A stretch of 64,000 bases of DNA. It comes from an uncultured Isoptericola sp. Its GTDB lineage: Bacteria > Actinomycetota > Actinomycetes > Actinomycetales > Cellulomonadaceae. Positions 17,579-26,607 of the stretch are shown in pieces. Where the stretch lies: NCBI GenBank assembly GCA_947497265.1, contig CANMFP010000002.1, positions 558,001-622,000 of the forward strand, written 5' to 3'. Both the position numbers and the translations under genes were made by a program. The notes under the pieces are model-generated. The model was not told the DNA's origin and searched no databases. It worked only from the letters and a program-made list of their open reading frames with translations. The stretch's first letter is position 1; every line of letters starts with the position of its first letter.

Positions 17579-20020
17579 TCATCCGCCCCTCGCGCAGGTG
17601 AGCACCAGGCCGCCCTCGCGCACCGCGAGCGCCGACGTACCGCACTCGTCCGTGCGCACGAGGCGCGAGCCCACCGAGGTGTACATCGCGAGCGCCGCCT
17701 GCGTGGGGTGGCCGTAGTCGTTCTCCCCGACGGGCACCAGCGTCACGCGCGGCGCCAGCAGCCGCGCGAGCTCCGCGGACTGCGACGCCGAGCCGTGGTG
17801 GGCCATCTTGAGCACCTCGACCGGCTCCTCCGGGAGTCCGGACGCCTCCAGCAGCCGCACCAGCCGTTCCTGGCCCGGCTGCTCCAGGTCGCCGAGCGTG
17901 ACGACATCGATGCCGCCGGCGGTCCGCAGTGTCAGCACCACGCTCGCGTCGTTCGCCCCGCCCGCGCCGCTCGCGGACGACGCCTCGGGCGCCAGCACCC
18001 GCCATGCCACCGTGCCCGCGACCCCCTGCTGCTCGAGGCTGCCGACCACGACGGGCACGCCGGCGTCGGCGAGCGCACGCCGGGCGCGCCGTGCCGGCGC
18101 CGCCGGTTCGTCGAGCGGTGAGACGACGGCGGCGCGCACGCTGCGTCCGGCGAGCACGGCGTCCAGCCCGCCGACGTGGTCGGTGTGGAAGTGGCTCAGG
18201 ACGAGCAGGTCGATCCGCTCCACCCCCAGCCGCCCGAGGCACCGTGCGGCGGCATCGCCCGGTGGGCCGACGTCGACGACGACACCGGCGCGTGCGCCGC
18301 TGCGCACCACCAGGGTGTCGCCCTGGCCGACGTCGCAGGCCACCACCTGCCAGTCGTCCGGCGCCTCACCGGGGCCGCCGGGGACGAGCCGTGGTACCAC
18401 CAGTCCGACCAGCAGCGCGCCCGTGACGAGGAGGCCCACGCACAGCACGCCGCGGACCCGGCGTCCCGGGCGCCGGTCGAGACGGCGCGAGCCCCGGGCG
18501 ACGTGGCGCACCGCCTCCGCCAGGAGCTCGTGGGGTGGGCGCCGCCACCCCCGGCCCGGCGGCCTGCGCAGCAGGACCCACAGCACCGCCGTCGTGGCCG
18601 CTGCGAGCAGGAGGGCACCACCGACCCCGCCCGGCCACGGCAGGCTCGCCCCGGGCAGCCCGGCGAAGAACCGGGCGACCGCCGCGATCCACGCGGTCGC
18701 CATCCCCGCGAACCACGCCACCACGCCCGCCGTCGCCGGTGCCCAGGGCGCCAGGAGCGTGGCCACCAGCCCCAGCACCGTGGCGGGTACGAGCGCCGGT
18801 GCCGCCAGGAGGTTGGCGGGCACTGCCGTCGCGGGAAGCGCAGGGTCGAGGAGGACCAGCACGGGCCCGCACGCGGCCTGCGCGGCGAGCGGCACACCGA
18901 CGGCGAAGGCGAGGGCTCGCCCGCACCACGGCGCGAGCCGTCGGACGACCGGCCCGGTGAGCAGGATGATGCCGGCGGTCGCGGCGCACGACAGCGCGAA
19001 CCCGAACGACCGTGACATCCACGGGTCGACGAGGAGCAGCACCGTCGAGGCCACCGCGAGCGCGGGCGGCCCGGCAGCGGGACGCCCGAGCGCCAGGGCG
19101 AGCAGCGCGACGGCGCAGGTCCAGGCCGCCCGGAGCACGCTGGGCTCGGGACGGACCAGCACCACGAAGCCTGCCGCACCGAGAACCAGGAGCACGACGC
19201 GTGCGGCGCGGGGTACCCGCAGGAGCACGCAGGCGACGGTGAGCGCTGCCACGACGATCGTGAAGTGGCTGCCGGAGACGGCGGTGACGTGCGTCAGCCC
19301 GGTGGCCCGCATGGCCTCGTCCAGGTCGTCGGGGAGCCGGGTGGTGTCTCCCACCGCAGCGCCCGGCACCAGTCCGCGGGCCTGCGGCGACAGCCCGTCG
19401 GTGACCTCCAGGAGCTCCTCGCGCAGGATCGTCGTCGCTCGCAGCACGGCACCGGGCGGGGTGGTGGTGCGTACCGCTGTCGCGGCCGCGGACGCGACCG
19501 TCCCCGCACCGATGCCCGGCGGGCCGAGACGCACGTCGGCGACGACCGTGGCCCCGTAGCGCGGCGGAGGACCGGGCGCCGTGACCTCGACGTGCCCCCG
19601 CGCCGCCGACCCCGTGCCGCGGGCCCACACCTGTGTCACGGCGACCTCCCAGCGGGTCCCGGCACCGAACGTCGCCGGCCGCGGCTCGGAGACGACCGTG
19701 CCGCGCAGGGTCGCGACGGCACCGGCACCGGCAAGCTCCGGCAACGGGGCACGCGCCGCGACCTGGGTGTGCACCGAGACGCAGAGCGCGACCAGGCACA
19801 CGCCGGCCAGCAGGAGGTGGCCGATGGCAGGCCGCCGGGACCGGCGCACGGCGACGAGACACCCGAGCGCGACCGCCGCGGCGAGGAGCGCGACGGCGAG
19901 CACGGCACCCCTGCCGGTGTCACCGCCGTCGTCCGCACCGGGCTCGACGGTCCCGGTGAGGCACCACGCCGCGACCCAGACGACGAGTGCCGTCGGGGCG
20001 AGCCGCAGGTCCGACGTCAC
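17579..20020 (-). CDS. comEC: ComEC/Rec2 DNA-uptake channel
   Basis: 813 residues. About ten membrane helices in the N-terminal ~560 residues with the Competence domain (RGLVPGAAVGDTTRLPDDL and VTAVSGSHFTIVVAAL are typical), then a C-terminal metallo-beta-lactamase-type domain with LSHFHTDHVGGLD (HxHxDH) and MAHHGSASQS. ComEC forms the inner-membrane channel for transforming DNA; the C-terminal domain is thought to act as a nuclease. It overlaps the upstream comEA by 4 nt (ATGA). No comF/comG genes are in the window, so competence is only possible, not shown. The comEA-comEC-holA cluster is partly preserved, with holA 7 kb away. Confidence 0.9.
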   Translation of the reverse strand: MTSDLRLAPTALVVWVAAWCLTGTVEPGADDGGDTGRGAVLAVALLAAAVALGCLVAVRRSRRPAIGHLLLAGVCLVALCVSVHTQVAARAPLPELAGAGAVATLRGTVVSEPRPATFGAGTRWEVAVTQVWARGTGSAARGHVEVTAPGPPPRYGATVVADVRLGPPGIGAGTVASAAATAVRTTTPPGAVLRATTILREELLEVTDGLSPQARGLVPGAAVGDTTRLPDDLDEAMRATGLTHVTAVSGSHFTIVVAALTVACVLLRVPRAARVVLLVLGAAGFVVLVRPEPSVLRAAWTCAVALLALALGRPAAGPPALAVASTVLLLVDPWMSRSFGFALSCAATAGIILLTGPVVRRLAPWCGRALAFAVGVPLAAQAACGPVLVLLDPALPATAVPANLLAAPALVPATVLGLVATLLAPWAPATAGVVAWFAGMATAWIAAVARFFAGLPGASLPWPGGVGGALLLAAATTAVLWVLLRRPPGRGWRRPPHELLAEAVRHVARGSRRLDRRPGRRVRGVLCVGLLVTGALLVGLVVPRLVPGGPGEAPDDWQVVACDVGQGDTLVVRSGARAGVVVDVGPPGDAAARCLGRLGVERIDLLVLSHFHTDHVGGLDAVLAGRSVRAAVVSPLDEPAAPARRARRALADAGVPVVVGSLEQQGVAGTVAWRVLAPEASSASGAGGANDASVVLTLRTAGGIDVVTLGDLEQPGQERLVRLLEASGLPEEPVEVLKMAHHGSASQSAELARLLAPRVTLVPVGENDYGHPTQAALAMYTSVGSRLVRTDECGTSALAVREGGLVLTCARGG

Positions 20021-20973
20021 AGCACGACGAGGTCGCGCACGTCCGCGAGCAGCGCGGGGCCGATCCCCGAGATCTCCGTCAGCTCCTCGACACGCGTGAA
20101 GGGGCCGTGCTCGTCGCGCCAGGCCACGATGCGCTCGGCGATCACCGGTCCCACACCGGGAAGGGAGGTCAGTGCCTCCGCCCCGGCGGTGTTCAGCGCC
20201 ACGGGTGCGCCGCCCGCACCGTCCGCCGTGCCGTCCGTCGAGCCTTCCGGGACGGGTGCCGGCACGGCGGGCGGGTCCTCCCCCGGCGCGGGGACGTGGA
20301 CCTGCTCGCCGTCGACGACGGCCCGGGCGAGGTTGAGCGCCGCCAGGTCGGCGTCGTCGCCGGCCCCGCCCGCGCCCTCCACCGCGTCGGCCACCCGGGC
20401 TCCGGCCGGCAGGTCGACCAGGCCGGGTTCGGCGACCTCGCCGGTCACGTGGACGACGACGGCCGCCGGCGCCGTCGCGGACGCCGCAGCCGGCGCCGGG
20501 CTCGCCGACCCGTCCACGACGCCGGGCTGCGGGGCGAGCAGGTCCGTCACCGCCTCCTCCTCCGCGGGCCCCGCCTCCGGTCCACCGACGGCGACCCCCA
20601 GGTCCTCGCTGCTCGCGCCGGAGAGGTAGGCGAGCGCTGCGACGGTCAGCGCCAGGGCCAGGGTCACACCGCAGACGGCGACGGCGACCGGACCGGACAG
20701 CGCCCAGCGGCGACGCACCCCGCCGTCGTCCGCCGTCACCGGGTGGCCGTGCGCCGCGCTGTACGCGGCGGCCACGTGCCCGGCCGACCGGCGGGATCGC
20801 AGGCGCTCGACCAGCTCGGGGTCCGGCACGTCGGGCGCCATGCGTGCATCCGTTCCCGGCAGGGGTGCTGCCACGGGTGCGGACGGTTCCGCGACCGTCT
20901 CGTCGAGGGCTGCTCGCAAAGCATCGAGTCGTGCGGCGGCGTCGGGGGTGCGCGGCGTGGCGGAGGTGGTCAC
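20017..20973 (-). CDS. comEA: ComEA-type DNA receptor
   Basis: 318 residues. An N-terminal ~95-residue cytoplasmic region rich in Ala/Arg precedes one transmembrane helix (SGPVAVAVCGVTLALALTVAAL, ~100-120). An SLBB domain follows (VVVHVTGEVAEPGLVDLPAGARV, ~170-220), then a Pro-rich linker and a C-terminal double helix-hairpin-helix domain (LNTAGAEALTSLPGVGPVIAERIVAWR and FTRVEELTEISGIG). ComEA binds incoming DNA outside the membrane and hands it to ComEC. GTG 20973 is 6 nt behind TAGCGT, so it is likely leaderless; the stop overlaps comEC by 4 nt. The cytoplasmic extension is longer than in Bacillus ComEA. Confidence 0.9.
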   Translation of the reverse strand: MTTSATPRTPDAAARLDALRAALDETVAEPSAPVAAPLPGTDARMAPDVPDPELVERLRSRRSAGHVAAAYSAAHGHPVTADDGGVRRRWALSGPVAVAVCGVTLALALTVAALAYLSGASSEDLGVAVGGPEAGPAEEEAVTDLLAPQPGVVDGSASPAPAAASATAPAAVVVHVTGEVAEPGLVDLPAGARVADAVEGAGGAGDDADLAALNLARAVVDGEQVHVPAPGEDPPAVPAPVPEGSTDGTADGAGGAPVALNTAGAEALTSLPGVGPVIAERIVAWRDEHGPFTRVEELTEISGIGPALLADVRDLVVL

Positions 20974-21066
20974 GACGCGACGCTAAGGACCTCGTCGACC
21001 GTCGTGCCGCCGTCGACCGCTGATCTGTGGACGTCCCCGCCCGGGGGTGGCCTCTGGCGCTCGGGC

Positions 21067-21981
21067 CTACCAGGGACCGCCCGGCTCGAGGTCGTGGACG
21101 TGCCCGCCGCGGTCGACGACCATCACCGCCAGCGCCCCCGGCCCGACGTGCGCCCCCAGCACGGCGCTGACCGGCGTGACGACGGGCCGCAGGCCCAGCC
21201 GGTCGGCCAGCTCCTCGGCCACCTCAGCGGCACGCTCCGGAGCGCCGAGATGATGCACCGCGACGGCCGGCCGGGTGGCCCGGCGCGCACGCTCGACCGC
21301 GATCGCCACGAGGCGCGCGACGGCGGCCCGGCGGGTGCGCACCCGCTGCACCAGCTCGACGCGGCCGTCCCGCACCCCGAGGATCGGCCGGACTCCGAGC
21401 GCCGTGCCCAGTGCCGCCGCGGGGGCCGAGAGCCGCCCACCGCGGCGCAGGTGGTCCAGGGAGTCCACCAGGAACACCGCCTCGGCCGAACCGGCGACCT
21501 CCGCGGCACGCCGCGCGACGTGCTCGGTGTCACAACCCGCGGCGGCGCACCGGGTCGCCTCGACCGCCGCGAACCCGAGGGCCATCGCCGCGGTCCTCGA
21601 GTCGACGGCGCGCACCGGGATCATCGCCCGGTGCCCGGCACGCTCCGCCGACGCGAAGGTCCCCGACAGCTCGCCCGACAGGTGCACGGAGACCACCGAG
21701 CGGGCACCGTCGGCGGCGGCCGCGCGGTAGGCGTCGGAGAGCTCGACCGTCGAGGGCTGCGACGTCGTCAGGCGCTCGCCACCGCTGATGCGTGCGGCCA
21801 CGTCCTGCGGGCTGACGTCCACACCCTCGCGCAACGTCCCGTCCTCGGTGACGACCCGCAGCGGAACCACCATCGGGCCGCGGTCCAGCCCCTCCCAGAG
21901 CTCGGCATGTGCCGCGTCGTCGGGCGCGGGCAGGCAGGCGGTCGAGTCGGTCACGACGCGCACGGCGACAAATTCAGGCAT
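21067..21981 (-). CDS. DegV family fatty-acid-binding protein
   Basis: 304 residues. The DegV fold is shown by VRVVTDSTACLPAP at the N-terminus, SGGERLTTSQPSTVEL (~65, the TSQPS motif), SVHLSGELSGTFASAE (~95), a DSRTAAMALGF segment and FLVDSLDHLRRGGRLS (~165). DegV/FakB proteins bind fatty acids and, with FakA (a DAK-type kinase), deliver them for phosphorylation; no fakA gene is adjacent. ATG 21981 lies 8 nt after TACACT, and the long open frame upstream of it is not conserved. It is separated from glgP by a 337-bp region discussed separately. Confidence 0.88.
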   Translation of the reverse strand: MPEFVAVRVVTDSTACLPAPDDAAHAELWEGLDRGPMVVPLRVVTEDGTLREGVDVSPQDVAARISGGERLTTSQPSTVELSDAYRAAAADGARSVVSVHLSGELSGTFASAERAGHRAMIPVRAVDSRTAAMALGFAAVEATRCAAAGCDTEHVARRAAEVAGSAEAVFLVDSLDHLRRGGRLSAPAAALGTALGVRPILGVRDGRVELVQRVRTRRAAVARLVAIAVERARRATRPAVAVHHLGAPERAAEVAEELADRLGLRPVVTPVSAVLGAHVGPGALAVMVVDRGGHVHDLEPGGPW

Positions 21982-22083
21982 CGCTGCCGAGTGTAGCCAG
22001 GCCCACGCCGCGCACCACGGCGCTCGCGGTCGTGGCGACTCCTGCGCGCGCGGATCACGCCGAGTCGCGTTAGCGTGCACGAC

Positions 22084-22263
22084 ATGCCCGACGACGCCAA
22101 GCCTGCCGCCCACGCCGCGGTCCGGGCCGTCGGAGGTGCCGGGGAGCACACCGGCCGGGCGCTCGTCACCGCCGGCAACGCCGTCGTTCCGGAGGAAGGG
22201 AGGCACGCACCAGGGCGTGCCCGACACCACCGTCCGGACCACGGTCGCCGGCGACGTCCCTGA
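22084..22263 (+). pseudogene. Short open frame, possibly a frameshifted small gene
   Basis: 59 codons starting MPDDAKPAAHAAVRAVGGAG. The first ~37 codons have the strong G/C third-position bias of real genes here (only three A/T-ending codons), and a TAGCGT -10 ends 7 nt before the ATG. After about 22195, in a purine run (GGAGGAAGGGAGG), the bias disappears in this frame and moves to the +1 frame (GGTHQGVPDTTVRTTVAGDVP), which stays open into the glgP terminator. The simplest reading is a small gene with a one-base insertion, or two overlapping tiny genes. I do not recognise a family; a sequencing error is possible. Confidence 0.3.
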
Positions 22264-22276
22264 CAGGGGGAGCGAT

Positions 22277-22313
22277 CGTCGTCGGGTGCCGGAACCATCG
22301 GCACCCGACGACG
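22277..22313. terminator. Strong hairpin after glgP
   Basis: A 15-bp perfect stem (22277-22291 with 22299-22313; CGTCGTCGGGTGCCG and its complement) closing a 7-nt loop. It begins 5 nt beyond the glgP stop codon and can act in both directions. Confidence 0.85.
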
Positions 22314-22318
22314 GCGGC

Positions 22319-24799
22319 TCATGGCGAGGGCAGCACGCCCGCGTGCCAGACGCGGTCCAGGTAGTCCCGCATCGAGCGGTCCGAGGAGAAGAATCCTGAG
22401 CGGGCCACGTTGAGCACGGCGGATCGGCTCCACGCGTCCGGGTCGCGATAGGCCTCCTCGACCCGCTCCTGGGCGGCCAGGTAGGACCGGAAGTCGGCCA
22501 GGACCATGAAGCGGTCCTCCCCCAGCAGGTTGGACACCACCGGCTCGAAGGTCGACCGGTCGCCCCCGGAGAACTCCCCGTGCGCCACGAGGTCCAGCGC
22601 CCTGCGCAGCAGCGGGTCCGACTCGTAGTACGACGACGGCCGGTACCCGGCCTCCTGCATCGCGGCGGCCTCGGGCTCGGTGAGCCCGAACAGGAAGAAG
22701 TTGTCGTCCCCCACGAGCTGGCGGATCTCGACGTTCGCGCCGTCGTCGGTGCCGACGGTCAACGCGCCGTTGAGGGCGAACTTCATGTTCCCGGTGCCGG
22801 ACGCCTCCTTGCCCGCCAGCGAGATCTGCTCGGACAGGTCCGCAGCCGGGATGAGCGTCTCGGCGACCGTGACGTTGTAGTTCGCCGGGAACGCGACCCG
22901 CAGCACCTTCGAGACCTCGGGATGGGCACCCACCACCGCTCCGACGTGGTTGATCAGCGCGATGATCTCCTTGGCCATGACGTACCCGGGCGCCGCCTTG
23001 GCGCCGAAGACGACGGTGCGCGGCACCACGTCGTCGACGTCGAGCTCGCCCGAGACGATCCGGTCGTAGACGCTGATCACGTGCAGGATCTTCAGCGTCT
23101 GACGCTTGTACTCGTGCAGGCGCTTGACCATCACGTCGAGCATGGTGGACGAGTCGACCTCGATCCCGTCCCGGCGCGCCAGGAGCTCGACGAGCCGGTC
23201 CTTGCCGGCCGCCTTGACCTCGCGGAAGCGGCGACGGAACTCGGCGTCGTCGGCCAGCGGCTCGAGCTCGCGCAACCGGTCGAGGTCGGTCACCCAGCCG
23301 TCCCCGATGGCCTCGGTGATCAGTGCGGACAGCCCAGGGTTGGCCAGCCGGACGAACCGGCGCGGCGTGACGCCGTTGGTCACGTTGGTGAACTTCTCGG
23401 GCCACAGCCGGGCGAAGTCCGCCAGGACCTTGTCCCGCAGGAGCTGGGAGTGCAGCTCCGCGACGCCGTTCACCTTGGTCGCGGCGACGGTGGCCAGGTG
23501 GGCCATCCGCACGCTCCGCGAGGGGTGCTCCCCGATGATCGACATCCGCCGCACCAGCAGCTCGTCGTCGCCGGAGTGCTCCCGCACGCGGGCCAAGAAC
23601 TCGTCGTTGATGCGGTAGATGATCTCCAGGTGCCGCGGCAGCAGGCGCCCCAGCAGGTCGACGGGCCACACCTCCAGCGCCTCGGGGAGCAGCGTGTGGC
23701 ACGTGTAGGCGAAGCAGCCCTGCGTGACCTCCCAGGCCTCGTCCCAGTCGAACCCGTTCTCGTCCACGAGGATGCGCATCAGCTCGGGCACCGCGATCAC
23801 GGGGTGCGTGTCGTTGAGCTGGAAGCAGATGCGCTCCGGCAGCCGGTGCAGGTCGAAGTCCTCCGGCAGCAGCTGGTCGATGAAGTCCCGCAGCGAGCAC
23901 GCCACGAAGAAGTACTGCTGCTGCAGCCGCAGCTCCTTGCCCTGCGGCGTCGAGTCCTCCGGGTAGAGCACCTTGGAGATGTTCTCGGCGAAGGTCCGCG
24001 CCCGCACCGCGTCGGCGTAGTCGCCGTGGTTGAAGATCTTCAGGTCGAAGGCGTGCGTCGCGCGCGAGCTCCACAGTCGCAGCGTGTTGACCTGCCCGTT
24101 GCGGTAGCCCGGGACCATGTAGTTGTACGGCACGCCGAGCACCTGCCAGCCAGGCACCCAGCGCGTGCGCTCGCGCGCCGTCTCGCCCTCGCCCTCGGTG
24201 TACGTCTCGGTGCGCCCGCCGAAGCTGACCGTCACCTCGTGCTCAGGGTGCGCGAACTCCCACGGCGACCCGCCGGACAGCCAGTCGTCCGGCTCCTCGA
24301 CCTGCCGGCCGTCGACGAACGTCTGGCGGAAGATCCCGTACTCGTAGCGGATGCCGTAGCCGATCGCGGGCACGGACATCGTGGCCAGCGAGTCGATGAA
24401 GCAGGCCGCCAGCCGGCCGAGGCCGCCGTTGCCGAGGCCCGGCTCGACCTCTGCCTCGCGCAGCACGGCGAGGTCGATGCCCAACGAGGCGAGCGCCTCG
24501 GCGGCGATCTCCTCCAGGTCGGCGGCGACGAGCGCGTTGTCGAGCTGCCGGCCGAGCAGGAACTCCGCCGACAGGTAGGCCACGGCCTTGGGCTGGCGGC
24601 GGTAGTGCTCGGTCGTGGTGGTGATCCACCGGGCCATGAGGTAGTGGCGCACTGTGCGTGCCAGGGCGAGGTACTGGTCGTTGACGCTCGCCCGCTGCAG
24701 GATGGTGCCCTGCGCGAAGTTGAGCTCGCGCAGGTACTCGCGGACGAAGCCCTCGACGGTGTGCTCCGGCGTGGCGATCAGGGGGGTCGATTCGGTCAC
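22319..24799 (-). CDS. glgP: Glycogen/alpha-glucan phosphorylase
   Basis: 826 residues, the size of the GT35 (classical) glycogen phosphorylases. It shows AYLSAEFLLGRQLDNAL (~70), GNGGLGRLAACFIDSLA (~120), RICFQLNDTHPVIAVPEL, EKFTNVTNGVTPRRF (~465), VKRLHEYKRQTLKI (~560) and the PLP-lysine segment EASGTGNMKFALNGALTVGT (~660). The enzyme releases glucose-1-phosphate from storage glycogen. GTG 24799 is chosen over GTG 24817 because TAATGT (minus-strand -10) ends 7 nt before it, and the protein then begins TESTPLIATPEH. Regulatory phosphorylation sites of eukaryotic enzymes are absent, as expected. No other glg gene is linked. Confidence 0.93.
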   Translation of the reverse strand: MTESTPLIATPEHTVEGFVREYLRELNFAQGTILQRASVNDQYLALARTVRHYLMARWITTTTEHYRRQPKAVAYLSAEFLLGRQLDNALVAADLEEIAAEALASLGIDLAVLREAEVEPGLGNGGLGRLAACFIDSLATMSVPAIGYGIRYEYGIFRQTFVDGRQVEEPDDWLSGGSPWEFAHPEHEVTVSFGGRTETYTEGEGETARERTRWVPGWQVLGVPYNYMVPGYRNGQVNTLRLWSSRATHAFDLKIFNHGDYADAVRARTFAENISKVLYPEDSTPQGKELRLQQQYFFVACSLRDFIDQLLPEDFDLHRLPERICFQLNDTHPVIAVPELMRILVDENGFDWDEAWEVTQGCFAYTCHTLLPEALEVWPVDLLGRLLPRHLEIIYRINDEFLARVREHSGDDELLVRRMSIIGEHPSRSVRMAHLATVAATKVNGVAELHSQLLRDKVLADFARLWPEKFTNVTNGVTPRRFVRLANPGLSALITEAIGDGWVTDLDRLRELEPLADDAEFRRRFREVKAAGKDRLVELLARRDGIEVDSSTMLDVMVKRLHEYKRQTLKILHVISVYDRIVSGELDVDDVVPRTVVFGAKAAPGYVMAKEIIALINHVGAVVGAHPEVSKVLRVAFPANYNVTVAETLIPAADLSEQISLAGKEASGTGNMKFALNGALTVGTDDGANVEIRQLVGDDNFFLFGLTEPEAAAMQEAGYRPSSYYESDPLLRRALDLVAHGEFSGGDRSTFEPVVSNLLGEDRFMVLADFRSYLAAQERVEEAYRDPDAWSRSAVLNVARSGFFSSDRSMRDYLDRVWHAGVLPSP

Positions 24800-24916
24800 G
24801 GTCTCGACATTACCCACGGCGCCCGGGCCGTGTCGCCGGATGACACAGAGCCGACCCCGAAACGCCTCGTGCCCGACGGCTGCACGGGCGCGGGTGCCAT
24901 CATCTCGTGTCCGCCG

Positions 24917-25750
24917 TCAGGCCACCTGAGGGACCATCGCCCGCAGCATCGAGGCACCCGCAGCGAACCGGGGCAGGTCGGCCAGCGGGTCGGCGAGCGC
25001 AACCTCGATCAGCCATCGCACGATGTGCTGCGGGAGCGCGTCGACCAGCGCGCGCAGCTCGTCGCTCGGCAGCGCCAGCGCCAGACGTGCCACCCGGGCG
25101 TTGGGCACGAACTCCGGCCGGACGGCCAGGCGGAGCACGTCCCAGGAGGTGCGGACCTCCTGCCGGTTGAGCTCTGACTCCACCTCGGGCCGGCGCCGGA
25201 ACGCCGTGGCGTCCACCACCAGCACGTGGTGGACACTCGTTGCCCCTGCCTGGACGAGCACCGTCTCCATCGACTGCTCGTGAAGCCCCGTGACCGAGAC
25301 GTCGTCGAGCACGATGACGGTCGTCCCGGCAACCTGCGGGACGATCGTGCTGGCGTCGAGCGCTCCTGCCATGGCGGCCCGTCGATCGGCGGTCCCCATG
25401 GTGGCGTAGTCCCCGTCGGTCGGCCGATGGCGATGCACCTTGACTGCGGACACCGCGACGTCGGGACCGAGACCGGCGCCGAGCGTGTCGACGAAGGGCC
25501 TGACGAGGGACCAGGACGCCGGAGCTGCCAGGCTGAACCCTGACGACGTGACGACGATCCTGGGGCGCGACTCGACATCCGCCTCCCTCAGCACGACCTC
25601 CGCCATCAACGCGCCGTACTTCAGGGAGATCGCGCCGTCGCCGTGCTTGAACCGACTGTACTCGGCGAGGGACAGGTCGCCCGACCGGCCGACGAGGCGC
25701 AGCCCGGCGCCCCGTGTCCGCTCGAGACGGGACACGGCGTACCGACCCAT
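24917..25750 (-). CDS. Ter-cluster phosphoribosyltransferase, second paralogue
   Basis: 277 residues. The PRPP-binding loop is VIVLDDVSVTGLHEQ (~145-160), a type I phosphoribosyltransferase motif. Upstream, LSLAEYSRFKHGDGAISLKYG matches the LDLSDYSSMKHGDVGAA segment of the preceding gene, showing that the two are diverged paralogues (both with a conserved [DE]YS..KHGD). The C-terminal ~110 residues are an alpha-helical domain containing TSWDVLRLAVRPEF. Such PRTases occur in ter stress clusters and are predicted to make a nucleoside-like metabolite. The ATG overlaps the stop of the upstream paralogue (TGATG), and the gene is the last of the operon; a heterodimer is a reasonable guess. Confidence 0.78.
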   Translation of the reverse strand: MGRYAVSRLERTRGAGLRLVGRSGDLSLAEYSRFKHGDGAISLKYGALMAEVVLREADVESRPRIVVTSSGFSLAAPASWSLVRPFVDTLGAGLGPDVAVSAVKVHRHRPTDGDYATMGTADRRAAMAGALDASTIVPQVAGTTVIVLDDVSVTGLHEQSMETVLVQAGATSVHHVLVVDATAFRRRPEVESELNRQEVRTSWDVLRLAVRPEFVPNARVARLALALPSDELRALVDALPQHIVRWLIEVALADPLADLPRFAAGASMLRAMVPQVA

Positions 25751-26607
25751 CACGTCGTACCGGTGCGGTCGACGACGTGGGCGAGCGCCTCCGCGTGCCG
25801 GGCACGGAACTCGTCGCCCGTCGCGACGACGCCGTCCACGATCTCCTGCACGAGCTCGCCCGGGCACACGTCGAGGAACGCCTCTCGGTCGGCCGGCGTC
25901 GTCTGGAGCAGCTGCTTGAGGAAGCGGATGGTCAGCATGAATTCCCTCCGCCGTACGGCGCCCGCCATGTCGGCGCACGTTCGGACCGTGTGCTGGTTGA
26001 GCCGGGCCTCGACCGCGGGATCGCGCGCCAACGCACCCTCGACGACGGCGACGTAGGCCAGCGCGACGGCAGACGGCCGCGCGCCGGCCAGCGCCGCCAG
26101 GATCGTCGTCTCGGAGCTTCCCGTGACGCGGACGTCGTCGACCACGACGACCTGTGCACCGTCGAGATCGTCCTCGAGCCGGAACCCGATGCCCTCCAGC
26201 TCGGCGGCGCGGTCCACGGCGGACGCCGTGGCGTAGTCCGTCACCGTCACGGCGTCCTTGGCGACCCGGACGAGCCGGCCAGGACCGAGGCCTGCCGCGG
26301 CGCGAGCGGCATCGAGGTGGGCGAGCACCGCTCGCGCCAGGAGCCAGCACGCCGGTCGGACCGCCTTGTAGGCGACCGGAAGGATCGGCTCAGCGGGGTC
26401 CGTGATCAGTGCGGGAGCCTGCTCGACGAGCGCACGAGCGACGGGGACCGCGAGCCTGCGCGCGGCGCCGACGTCGCCGTGTTTCATCGACGAGTAGTCG
26501 GACAGGTCGAGCGACCCGGGTCCGGTGCACGTCAGGTCCGCCGGGGTGGTGAGTCGATAGGCCGCGACCCGGGTCGCCGAGACCGCTCCGACGACGTCGA
26601 CGCTCAT
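25750..26607 (-). CDS. Ter-cluster phosphoribosyltransferase, first paralogue
   Basis: 285 residues. PRPP loop VVVVDDVRVTGSSETT (~165-180), preceded by LDLSDYSSMKHGDVGAARR near residue 35 and by YKAVRPACWLLARAV. The C-terminal domain has QHTVRTCADMAGAVRRREF and FLKQLLQTTPADREAFLD, parallel to the downstream paralogue's C-terminus. ATG 26607 overlaps the stop of the HAD gene (ATGA), and its own stop overlaps the next start (TGATG), so HAD-PRT-PRT is tightly coupled. The family is the PRTase of TerD/TerC stress operons; substrate and product are unknown. A GTG 9 nt further upstream is possible but less likely given the ATGA overlap. Confidence 0.78.
   Translation of the reverse strand: MSVDVVGAVSATRVAAYRLTTPADLTCTGPGSLDLSDYSSMKHGDVGAARRLAVPVARALVEQAPALITDPAEPILPVAYKAVRPACWLLARAVLAHLDAARAAAGLGPGRLVRVAKDAVTVTDYATASAVDRAAELEGIGFRLEDDLDGAQVVVVDDVRVTGSSETTILAALAGARPSAVALAYVAVVEGALARDPAVEARLNQHTVRTCADMAGAVRRREFMLTIRFLKQLLQTTPADREAFLDVCPGELVQEIVDGVVATGDEFRARHAEALAHVVDRTGTT

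Larger units (their letters stand above)
21982..22318. other. 337-bp gap between the DegV and glgP genes
   Basis: This spacer holds the DegV promoter region on the minus strand, a plus-strand promoter-like TAGCGT (22071-22076), a short plus-strand open frame (22084-22263) whose coding bias shifts frame halfway (see that entry), and the bidirectional hairpin 22277-22313 behind glgP. No RNA gene was recognised. Confidence 0.6.
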
